Made by a program: the position numbers and the translations under genes. The notes beneath the pieces are model-generated. The model did not search any database. It was given only the letters and a program-made list of their open reading frames with translations, and was not told the origin of the DNA. From contig OZ018416.1 in assembly GCA_963969595.1 (NCBI GenBank), positions 12,974,065 to 13,038,064 on the forward strand: 64,000 nt of DNA, in the 5' to 3' direction. Source of the stretch: Neckera pumila (Eukaryota > Streptophyta > Bryopsida > Hypnales > Neckeraceae). This document shows, one piece after another, positions 61,401 to 64,000 of the stretch; position 1 is the first letter of the stretch; the number at the start of each line of letters is the position of its first letter.

Positions 61401-64000
61401 ATTGATGAAACAAAAATTATAAAGGTAAATATTTCTAAAATATTAACATACAGAATAATATTGTAGATACAATTCTTCTTACATCTTTTTATTTTAATTG
61501 TATTTATTTTATTTCATTTACAAATAATTTTTCATTTTGAAGAATTCATCTTCCTTTATGTATTAAAACAAAGCATGATTAGTAATAAGGAATTTTAAAT
61601 TTTAGGTTGCAATAATCAACAAAAGTGAGGCTTTGTTACCAATTTTGTTTGAACCGAGCCGTCAAATTTTAAATGCAATTGATATTGAGTTGTTACCTTA
61701 TGATGGTCTTCGTTTAAAACCCCATCATGTAAGATCTAAATGGAATCTTATATTTATAATACAATGATATCATTGTATCACGCTTTATCTTTATATTTAA
61801 TTTTTAAAAATTAATAATAATTAAAATTTAAAAATAATTTGAATTATCAAGTTATTTATTATACATCAATTATTTTAAAATTTTCCATAGAATTTGTTGA
61901 TGTAAAATATAATGCTATATTGAAATATAGTTTATATAAATTATTCTACCAAAATGGAATTAAGTATGATTTAAATTTTTTTGAAGGTTAAATTGTTTAA
62001 TATTGAAATGAACATATGTAATGCTAATTTTGTACTATTTTATGATTGTAGATTGGAATATGTGAAGTGATATTTTCTCCAAAGCAACGTATTCCACAAT
62101 TTTCAGAGATTGTACCAATGGATATGTCTGGTGTTGAAATTGTACTATTTTCGTTGTCAGGAATGGGTATAGGAACTGATATTATATTAAATACATATGT
62201 TCTCCACTTTGGCACTATTGTTCTTGGTTCCAAAAAGACAATGCGCATGCAGGTGATATACATTGGCATAACATGCGATTTTATTGCATTTATTTTTTAT
62301 AATTTAAAAGACGTATTTTTTCTATGCATTGTACTCTTTAAATCAAATGCCATGCTAAAACAAATTCAATTGAACTTCAAGAAATATTAATCACAACCTA
62401 TAAGTAATAAACACTAGAAAACTATTAATAAATTGAAGTCTTGCAGGTTGAGAATGTTGGAGAACTTGGCTCTTTATTCACATGGGATACTAAGACATGG
62501 GTCTCAGAGTTAACATTTTATCCACCTGATGGATTTTTAGGCCCCCACGAAATTGCAAATATTGATGTTACATTCCATCCATCTTCTATTTTATATGATA
62601 TACGTCTTGAAAGAATTGGATGTACTGTAGTTGGTGGTCAAACATTGTTTCTTACTATTACGGGAGCATGTATTGAAAAAGAACTTCCTGAAAATTATAA
62701 TTTTGAATGTCCAGTTCGAAGTTCTATAAGCAAAACAATTCCCATTGTAAATACAACCAACAAAACCTGGAATTTGTATCCTAAAATAATTCACAAGTAT
62801 TTTAGTGGGATTGGAATGATAGTAGTGCCGCCGGGTGAGACAATTGAGTATGAAGTCACATATAAACCAATGACAATGACAGGGCCACCAAAAGAACCCC
62901 CACATGAAGGATCAATTTTGTTTTCACTCCCAGATGGAAGTGCTCTCTTCTATAGATTAGTTGGAATTACACTTGATCCATTACCTGAAGGTGTTTTTAC
63001 ATATGAAATAAAATCTCGAAAGAAAATGAATTTAGTCATAACAACCTTGAATTGGATGAAATTAGCACAACAAATGAGATTAATTGTTAGTGTTCCAATT
63101 GAGCCGGGACATGCTCTAGTCACCACATTAGAAGGTCCTCCTATTGTGGATGTTCCCGGACTAGCTCCAAGAGATGTAACATTATGGTTTATAGCTCACA
63201 AGCCAGGAATCTATCCGACCAAAGTCAAACTTTTAAATGACAAAACGCAAGAATTTACATGGTTTGATCTAACTTTTAATGTGAGAGATGCTGATATTTG
63301 TGCGACAATTCCGTTTCACACCATCACTAGAGAACTTCGTGTACATACGCTTCATTTTACAAATCCTATAGAAATAATGCTGAATTTTACCATAAAATGT
63401 GATGACCCTGAGGTACTACCTTGCTTATTTTCATGTCAATATTTGAAAATTTGAATTTTTTAAGAGGCATCCTAATATAATGAATAGGATGAAAAGAACT
63501 TTTGAAATAAAAACTCTATTGCAAGCAAAATTACTTTTACTAAAATTCATTTTTTAATTATTAAAAAAAATAAAAAATAGAAAAAAGATGCCAATTTTCA
63601 ACATTATTTTGTACAACACAAAAAACTAAAATTGAAACATTTTTTTTATATAGGTGCGAGTTCCTAGTAATTTAGAAATTCAACCATACGAAACTGGTGC
63701 AATTGATATTGAAGTACGTCTCATTTTAGTATGCAATAGAATGTCCATATTGACACTTAGTAGTGAAGCATTGGGAGATTATGCTTACGAACTCATACTT
63801 CAAGCTGTACAAGCTGGACCCGAACCTCCTCTATACTTTGACGTAAACCTTGGAAACCGACACAACCAAAAATTTCAATTTGTTCATTACCTTGCTGCTA
63901 AGGTTCAATATACTTGCACTTTGGCACCAGAAGCTATAGCAGCCGGATTTCTTCTTGAAAAACCAACCGTAGATGCAAATCCTGCTGATTTGGATGGCTT
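24785..64000 (+). CDS. HYDIN: HYDIN homologue, axonemal central-pair protein (36 exons, 3' end beyond window)
   Basis: In animals and Chlamydomonas, HYDIN is the ~5,000-residue protein of the C2b projection of the central-pair microtubules, needed for flagellar beating. Here 36 exons chain with matching phases into one frame of about 14.6 kb (~4,867 codons), all with GT-AG introns. The order of sequence signatures follows animal HYDIN throughout: 'LFQPFPPEVVF' and 'VVVTEREKFEVPV' near the N-terminus, the adenylate-kinase-like P-loop domain (residues ~2170-2300), 'SDYISGLRRN' and 'VIEFKSLGV' (~3810-3840), and 'FWTFIIPEVGLQVPFLLVG' (~3930). Most of the protein is ASH/MSP beta-sandwich repeats, each opening with a motif such as LDFG, LHFG or ISFG. 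The start ATG at 24785 is preceded by an in-frame TAA two codons upstream. The gene probably acts in sperm flagella. Exons: 24785-24967, 25444-25563, 25848-25970, 27006-27137, 28725-28839, 29511-29803, 30870-30991, 36864-37029, 37159-37247, 37413-37593, 37715-38107, 38940-39074, 39187-39508, 41347-41609, 41807-42137, 42586-43057, 43426-43708, 44172-44445, 45697-46356, 46523-46740, 47214-48161, 48454-48558, 48748-48918, 49124-51268, 51900-52075, 52303-52474, 53051-53353, 54643-55727, 55925-56162, 56362-57833, 59892-60723, 60981-61424, 61606-61728, 62052-62252, 62447-63412, 63654 to beyond 64000. Confidence 0.95.
25444..25563 (+). CDS. HYDIN: HYDIN exon 2 (residues 62-101)
   Basis: Acceptor TGTGCAG, donor TTG|GTAAAT; 40 codons, phase 0 on both sides. 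Reads 'KKPSEVVEAKLHPQPSYVDG...' and bridges the N-terminal tail to the first ASH repeat. Confidence 0.75.
25848..25970 (+). CDS. HYDIN: HYDIN exon 3 (residues 102-142)
   Basis: Carries the signature 'LFQPFPPEVVFRNYKAFQQY' and 'LRNNDK', which opens the first ASH repeat in animal HYDIN. Acceptor ATGCAG, donor AAG|GTAGTT. Confidence 0.9.
27006..27137 (+). CDS. HYDIN: HYDIN exon 4 (residues 143-186)
   Basis: Second half of the first ASH repeat, ending '...SSKVAPGME'. Donor GAG|GTAAGT, phase 0. The following intron contains a complete TTAA-family element. Confidence 0.85.
27622..28566 (-). mobile_element. TTAA-flanked element, mosaic form, inside HYDIN intron 4 (945 bp)
   Basis: Starts TTAACCCCTAAAGG and ends GCTTTAGGGGTTAA. 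The left two thirds match 11738-12658; the right third matches the alternative right part of 13489-14375. On the minus strand it carries the longest version (27951-27643, 102 codons) of the open frame shared with two other copies. Confidence 0.75.
28725..28839 (+). CDS. HYDIN: HYDIN exon 5 (residues 187-225)
   Basis: Reads 'IQYIVNFCPESEDDQEASLV' then 'TEREKFEVPV', a HYDIN hallmark. The acceptor is taken at GGAACAG (28724) because it restores phase 0 and gapless agreement with animal HYDIN; the nearer-looking TTGTAG at 28690 would shift the frame. Ends with one base of the next codon. Confidence 0.75.
29511..29803 (+). CDS. HYDIN: HYDIN exon 6 (residues 225-322)
   Basis: Acceptor TATGTAG, donor GAG|GTAAGT. 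Contains a whole ASH repeat: 'AILDLPDEIHFPHTPANLVY', 'VMLRNFGTKIANFEL', 'FAISPICGNVEPENF', ending 'SKLYGVGLE'. Confidence 0.9.
29804..30869 (+). other. HYDIN intron 6
   Basis: AT-rich, 1,066 bp. No gene or clear mobile element seen. Confidence 0.6.
30870..30991 (+). CDS. HYDIN: HYDIN exon 7 (residues 323-363)
   Basis: Reads 'LDVGLSADIVVAIPTYIGRS' then 'MVLHVQNYSPVVAYFIWEK'. The acceptor GTGCCAG (30869) gives gapless agreement with the family; the open frame starting at ATG 30860 is a different, wrong frame. Ends with two bases of a Lys codon completed in exon 8. Confidence 0.8.
31209..31755. mobile_element. Possible decayed TTAA-family fragment in HYDIN intron 7
   Basis: The left end TTAAATCCCTAAAGGATCAAG is roughly inverted at ATCCTTTGTGATTAA. 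The interior shows only weak resemblance to the better copies. Confidence 0.3.
33081..33760. mobile_element. Possible TTAA-family fragment in HYDIN intron 7
   Basis: Starts TTAACTCCTAAAGGACCAAA; the inverse TGGTCCTTTA occurs near 33743-33752, where the terminal TTAA is lost. The interior includes family-like blocks such as 'GGTGCCCAAATCAAAAGTTAT' (read in pieces) and 'ACTTCAAATGCTATAATCTT'. Confidence 0.4.
34615..36000. mobile_element. Long foldback element, two 682-bp arms (HYDIN intron 7)
   Basis: The left arm (34615-35296) starts TACAGTGAGTGACGAAACCG and the right arm (35319-36000) ends in the inverse, CGGTTTTGTCACTCACTGTA. Only a handful of substitutions separate the arms over ~680 bp, and the loop is 22 bases. 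The ends are TA followed by CAGTGAGTGAC, like Tc1/mariner elements, which insert at TA. Open frames inside (35464-35658 and inverse) look incidental; no DDE/D transposase is seen. Confidence 0.85.
36864..37029 (+). CDS. HYDIN: HYDIN exon 8 (residues 363-418)
   Basis: Starts by completing Lys, then 'FATEKEDDAYHAQIEASDKG', a charged linker ending 'EMEDNYEK'. The linker is shorter than the corresponding one I recall in animal HYDIN. Donor AAG|GTTAAT. Confidence 0.85.
37049..37068 (+). repeat. (TA)n microsatellite in intron 8
   Basis: About ten TA units shortly after the exon 8 donor. Confidence 0.8.
37159..37247 (+). CDS. HYDIN: HYDIN exon 9 (residues 419-448)
   Basis: Reads 'AFTLSPANGECWPNGRTEIT' then 'ITFSPPRAFK', the centre of an ASH repeat. 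Ends with two bases (AA|GTACTT). Confidence 0.85.
37413..37593 (+). CDS. HYDIN: HYDIN exon 10 (residues 448-508)
   Basis: Reads 'YYCKAFCKISGKSERLAVQL' then 'EGTGIGP', end of one ASH repeat and start of the next ('CKLDLQDLSLFSSYEYEVQL'). Donor GAG|GTGATT. Confidence 0.85.
37715..38107 (+). CDS. HYDIN: HYDIN exon 11 (residues 509-639)
   Basis: 131 codons, phase 0 both sides. Contains 'FKFNPSEGVIPIKQSQTIKV' and the next repeat start 'AIDFGLIGLGFDSRFTF'. Ends inside a repeat at 'FFNIKPQ'. Confidence 0.85.
38108..38939 (+). other. HYDIN intron 11, may hide a micro-exon
   Basis: 832 bp, AT-rich. The flanking ASH repeat lacks about seven residues that normally form its 'xxGxIxPxx' turn. I did not find a convincing micro-exon by eye. 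Confidence 0.5.
38940..39074 (+). CDS. HYDIN: HYDIN exon 12 (residues 640-684)
   Basis: Reads 'TSKPVIVSLNPIAVRKYTGS' then 'LHIFLFEINEVYTVVTLSGE', the second half of an ASH repeat. Acceptor CTTACAG with a good pyrimidine tract, donor AAG|GTATGA. Confidence 0.8.
39187..39508 (+). CDS. HYDIN: HYDIN exon 13 (residues 685-792)
   Basis: Opens with the repeat start 'LKLDNDYLDFGTCFIRYEYV' and covers a whole ASH repeat ending 'MPLRIEALSI'. Ends with one base of a Gly codon (G|GTTAGT). Confidence 0.9.
39509..41346 (+). other. HYDIN intron 13 (1,838 bp)
   Basis: Contains a long (TA)n microsatellite at 39742-39810. Open frames at 40041-40548 have no recognisable content. Confidence 0.6.
39742..39810 (+). 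repeat. (TA)n microsatellite, about 34 units
   Basis: Uninterrupted TA dinucleotides over 69 bp in intron 13. Its length is likely to vary between individuals. Confidence 0.95.
41347..41609 (+). CDS. HYDIN: HYDIN exon 14 (residues 792-879)
   Basis: Starts 'PILRLEPKGWEAPPKPQSWQ', a Trp/Pro-rich stretch of ~25 residues that I do not recall in animal HYDIN, then the repeat start 'ILDFGRIPVLEKQMRSFVIR'. Donor GAA|GTGAGT. Confidence 0.85.
41807..42137 (+). CDS. HYDIN: HYDIN exon 15 (residues 880-990)
   Basis: Ends one ASH repeat ('ILIIAEGGQYFVNLVAIGQG') and begins another ('LHFGTQLSHSVITKPFGISN'). Ends with one base (ACA G|GTATTC). Confidence 0.9.
42138..42585 (+). other. HYDIN intron 15
   Basis: 448 bp, extremely AT-rich; nothing recognised. 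Confidence 0.6.
42586..43057 (+). CDS. HYDIN: HYDIN exon 16 (residues 990-1147)
   Basis: Starts 'TFQVAGFVKEVFLCRVVMDK', runs through a large repeat and ends at the next repeat start 'NLRLSTNQLNFE'. The donor GA|GTGAGT splits the Glu codon; the TGA two bases on is intronic. Confidence 0.9.
43426..43708 (+). CDS. HYDIN: HYDIN exon 17 (residues 1147-1241)
   Basis: Reads 'AVIEHTYKRLQLTIKNPS' to 'ATLDPGEYEIVEASFYAYPG'. The acceptor AAATAG (43425) restores the frame from exon 16; the open frame upstream from 43310 is intronic. The ~70-residue variable insert of animal HYDIN in this repeat is mostly absent. Confidence 0.85.
43709..44171 (+). other. HYDIN intron 17, with (AT)n(AC)n tract
   Basis: 463 bp. 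A microsatellite of AT units passing into AC units lies at about 43966-44005. Confidence 0.7.
44172..44445 (+). CDS. HYDIN: HYDIN exon 18 (residues 1242-1333)
   Basis: Reads 'VENGPEYFVSLEGESSVIKY', then 'NLVLRNSGKIHFDFEV', and ends 'FHCRIIP' with one base at CCA A|GTAAGC. A second GTAAGT lies 31 bases on (44476), but only the first joins in frame to exon 19 with family-like sequence. Confidence 0.8.
44446..45696 (+). other. HYDIN intron 18 (1,251 bp)
   Basis: At 44632 the sequence TTAACCCGTAAAGTTC resembles a TTAA-family end, but I cannot find its partner end, so it may be a fragment. The rest is AT-rich with nothing recognised. Confidence 0.5.
45697..46356 (+). CDS. HYDIN: HYDIN exon 19 (residues 1333-1553)
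   Basis: After the repeat end 'MPIKFKEEFLLQVAYFQPKT' and 'RVRNRQFFKYVDQARQ', it enters a long acidic and charged region with the motif 'CHHHFHRKSRSPITGKFSPM' (46132-46193). The acceptor is taken at 45696 (ATATTAG), not at an earlier ATTTTTAG (45672), because only the former keeps agreement with the family. Confidence 0.85.
46523..46740 (+). CDS. HYDIN: HYDIN exon 20 (residues 1553-1625)
   Basis: Reads 'GLHSQMAKEKVKGLPWHRES', a partial version of the motif in exons 19 and 21, then a basic and Ser-rich segment. Acceptor ATTTTAG, donor GAG|GTAAAA. Confidence 0.75.
47214..48161 (+). CDS. HYDIN: HYDIN exon 21 (residues 1626-1941)
   Basis: Starts in an acidic segment ('EIDEDDEDLKQLIEDIDAEV'), repeats the motif 'CRHHLHRKSRSPLTGKLSPM' (47391-47450), then a Lys/Glu/Asp-rich stretch, and ends with the ASH start 'LDFKNVLVGEKKEMSLMLYN'. 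The acceptor is chosen at GAATCAG (47213) to keep phase 0 and is less certain than the others. Confidence 0.75.
48454..48558 (+). CDS. HYDIN: HYDIN exon 22 (residues 1942-1976)
   Basis: Reads 'GPMTMLLLKANVTLPQLHIS' then the repeat start 'YIDFGIVQVSHCK'. 35 codons, phase 0 both sides. Confidence 0.85.
48748..48918 (+). CDS. HYDIN: HYDIN exon 23 (residues 1977-2033)
   Basis: Reads 'VWYVRFKNISEAIVDWSVEK' and 'FFKVIPSKAILQPDESMDVK', the middle of an ASH repeat. 57 codons, phase 0. Confidence 0.85.
49124..51268 (+). CDS. HYDIN: HYDIN exon 24, adenylate-kinase-like domain (residues 2034-2748)
   Basis: The largest exon (715 codons). It opens 'IEFSPIYKPGKSQYM', completes a repeat ('IEIYSLDFDPQYLNEEQILR'), and then holds the Hydin adenylate-kinase-like domain: the P-loop GAPFSGKT at residues 2179-2186 (49559-49582), followed by 'AKRYKCPIVDVQNLIISS' and a second strand 'GVIFDGLNSNHVP' (~2272). 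The large Glu/Arg/Lys coiled-coil insert I recall in animal HYDIN is replaced by a shorter charged linker. The exon closes with two ASH repeats, 'FKFEVLGGQGYSTLEVQGIC' and 'IDFGPINTSPLPIEFPN'. Confidence 0.93.
51269..51899 (+). other. HYDIN intron 24
   Basis: 631 bp, AT-rich; nothing recognised. Confidence 0.6.
51900..52075 (+). CDS. HYDIN: HYDIN exon 25 (residues 2749-2807)
   Basis: Reads 'GLQGKQNFKLIGTILHNP' to the repeat start 'LAFGRVLLGCKVFKSITI'. Ends with two bases (AA|GTAAAC). Confidence 0.85.
52303..52474 (+). CDS. HYDIN: HYDIN exon 26 (residues 2807-2864)
   Basis: Reads 'NLSELKIQWTIFALETLPQE' and 'FGIFPKSGIIKAKSLDKIGV', an ASH repeat centre. Donor CAT|GTACAT. Confidence 0.85.
52475..53050 (+). 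other. HYDIN intron 26
   Basis: 576 bp, very AT-rich; nothing recognised. Confidence 0.6.
53051..53353 (+). CDS. HYDIN: HYDIN exon 27 (residues 2865-2965)
   Basis: Starts 'VSDSKDPNHKKEQEVVLPTT', then 'AEAYTLDVVIKYP' and the repeat start 'LDFGIVLVLESQIKQITLEN'. The acceptor CTGAAAG is weak but gives phase 0. Donor AAG|GTATTG. Confidence 0.85.
53354..54642 (+). other. HYDIN intron 27 (1,289 bp)
   Basis: Mostly very AT-rich, interrupted by a GC-richer insert at about 54277-54545 (separate entry). Confidence 0.6.
54277..54545. mobile_element. GC-richer insert in HYDIN intron 27, origin unknown
   Basis: About 270 bp whose composition contrasts with the intron. Near the ends GAGCCTCTAGAAG and CTCTTAGAGGCCC are partly inverted copies. 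It contains an A16-18 run and TGACGTGGCA (54431-54440), a core bound by plant bZIP factors. It looks like a small mobile element; boundaries are approximate. Confidence 0.4.
54643..55727 (+). CDS. HYDIN: HYDIN exon 28 (residues 2966-3327)
   Basis: Starts 'VDIEFNKDKKLISEITLKSS', then the repeat start 'LHFGYIIVGHTSDERIVKIV'. A Lys/Ser/Thr/Gly-rich linker of ~60 residues lies at 54940-55120. Further ASH repeats follow with 'FNISPASGNILPGDKIEIKI' and 'FEEHRIVDKF'. Ends with two bases of Arg (CG|GTAATT). Confidence 0.92.
55925..56162 (+). CDS. HYDIN: HYDIN exon 29 (residues 3327-3406)
   Basis: Reads 'YVCCAFQPLSMQCYYAIFEA' then 'CQLRGEGTLPHLQIIEP', the conserved end of one repeat and start of the next. 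Donor CAG|GTTTTT. Confidence 0.88.
56362..57833 (+). CDS. HYDIN: HYDIN exon 30 (residues 3407-3897)
   Basis: 490 codons with several ASH repeats ('VQNKGIVPATTTIDVKSG', 'IWFDDSGFGFP', 'FFPPTGHLHACASKTILVTF'), a Lys-rich linker of ~45 residues (57000-57120), and the strongly conserved 'LPKSDYISGLRRNADLPG' and 'VIEFKSLGVHVQNIKTF'. Ends with two bases (AG|GTATGA). Confidence 0.93.
57834..59891 (+). other. HYDIN intron 30 (2,058 bp)
   Basis: Contains a complete TTAA-family element (58743-59639) and a short (TA)n run near 58446-58472. Confidence 0.75.
58743..59639 (+). mobile_element. TTAA-flanked element, second form, in HYDIN intron 30 (897 bp)
   Basis: Starts TTAATCCCTAAAGTCCCA and ends TGGTACTTTAGGCGTTAA, the imperfect inverse. 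Its order of blocks follows 10659-11613. At ~59229 it has the unbroken site GTTTCAATTCC that is occupied by the nested element at 17230. The conserved block AAGATCTTACGATTA lies near 59522. Confidence 0.7.
59892..60723 (+). CDS. HYDIN: HYDIN exon 31 (residues 3897-4174)
   Basis: Starts 'CLSKTGIIEEGKMHEMGFEY', then 'FWTFIIPEVGLQVPFLLVGN' and repeat starts 'ISFGRVLVGEQRQLIVKL' and 'INFGEVLINDRVFKKFIL'. The donor is taken at TGC AAA|GTAACT; the frame stays open beyond it, but family agreement is lost there. Confidence 0.88.
60981..61424 (+). CDS. HYDIN: HYDIN exon 32 (residues 4175-4322)
   Basis: Starts 'VFKSNRYKLLFNGLCYRATI', then repeat starts 'FDFGPTFLFVPTREAPSCML' and 'ISFGDVHIDETKIIK'. Conserved 'VECLYNTTPQLEVPP'. 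Donor AAG|GTAAAT. Confidence 0.88.
61606..61728 (+). CDS. HYDIN: HYDIN exon 33 (residues 4323-4363)
   Basis: Reads 'VAIINKSEALLPILFEPSRQ' to 'LRLKPHH'. 41 codons, phase 0; acceptor TTTTAG, donor CAT|GTAAGA. Confidence 0.85.
61729..62051 (+). other. HYDIN intron 33
   Basis: 323 bp, AT-rich; nothing recognised. Confidence 0.6.
62052..62252 (+). CDS. HYDIN: HYDIN exon 34 (residues 4364-4430)
   Basis: Reads 'IGICEVIFSPKQRIPQFSEI' and the repeat start 'LHFGTIVLGSKKTMRMQ'. 'FSPKQRIPQFSE' is close to the animal protein. Donor CAG|GTGATA. Confidence 0.9.
62447..63412 (+). CDS. HYDIN: HYDIN exon 35 (residues 4431-4752)
   Basis: 322 codons. Signatures are 'VENVGELGSLFTWDTKTW', 'FECPVRSSISKTIPIVNTTN' and 'ILFSLPDGSALFYRLVG'. 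The last matches the conserved C-terminal part of HYDIN. Donor GAG|GTACTA. Confidence 0.92.
63654..64000 (+). CDS. HYDIN: HYDIN exon 36 (residues 4753 onward, open at window end)
   Basis: Reads 'VRVPSNLEIQPYETGAIDIE' and 'ALGDYAYELILQAVQAGPEP', still open at 64000. By comparison with animal HYDIN about 150-250 residues remain downstream. Confidence 0.88.
   Translation, partial: MRVPSNLEIQPYETGAIDIEVRLILVCNRMSILTLSSEALGDYAYELILQAVQAGPEPPLYFDVNLGNRHNQKFQFVHYLAAKVQYTCTLAPEAIAAGFLLEKPTVDANPADLDG

Noticed and set aside
1..64000. CRISPR array, bacterial operon or phage content
   Set aside because: No regularly spaced repeats and no ribosome-binding sites or operon-like gene packing; spliced genes and mobile elements show a eukaryotic nuclear genome.

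Overview
The window looks like nuclear DNA of a plant that makes flagellated sperm (a bryophyte, lycophyte, fern, cycad or Ginkgo). Two things suggest this. The left edge carries a plant receptor-like cytoplasmic kinase (RLCK) type gene. The right 39 kb carries one very large intron-rich gene that I identify as HYDIN, the central-pair protein of motile 9+2 axonemes, which flowering plants and conifers, lacking sperm flagella, are not expected to keep. The DNA is very AT-rich. Introns and spacers are visibly richer in A/T than exons, and GT-AG splice sites and polypyrimidine tracts are normal. I cannot fix the species.

Layout. 1-1607 (minus strand): first two exons of an RLCK-like gene running off the left edge; its key catalytic residues are changed, so it may be a pseudokinase. 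1608-24784: a 23-kb intergenic block made largely of non-coding mobile-element copies. The main family is bounded by TTAA and CCCCTAAAG-type inverted ends (about 590-960 bp), with full-length, diverged and nested copies. A second family (about 470 bp, ends AAGGTAAACC...) has two copies, one split by a TTAA element. There are also a GC-rich island (7600-8530), foldback sequences, a possible solo LTR and short tandem repeats. 24785-64000 (plus strand): HYDIN. I could chain 36 exons whose phases agree at every junction, about 14.6 kb of coding sequence or about 4,867 codons. Comparison with what I remember of animal HYDIN suggests only the last few hundred residues lie beyond the right edge.

HYDIN content. 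The protein is a string of ASH/MSP-type beta-sandwich repeats (more than 20 'x-F-G' repeat starts are visible) with an adenylate-kinase-like P-loop domain in the middle (exon 24, motif GAPFSGKT) and two Lys/Ser-rich linkers (exons 28 and 30). A basic HRKSRSP motif is repeated in exons 19 and 21, with a partial version in exon 20. The longest intron (intron 7, 5.9 kb) holds an almost perfect 1.39-kb inverted repeat with TA-CAGTGAGTGAC ends. Introns 4 and 30 hold full-length copies of the TTAA family.

Coordinates and splice sites were read by eye from the sequence. Homology statements rest on remembered family features, not on a search.
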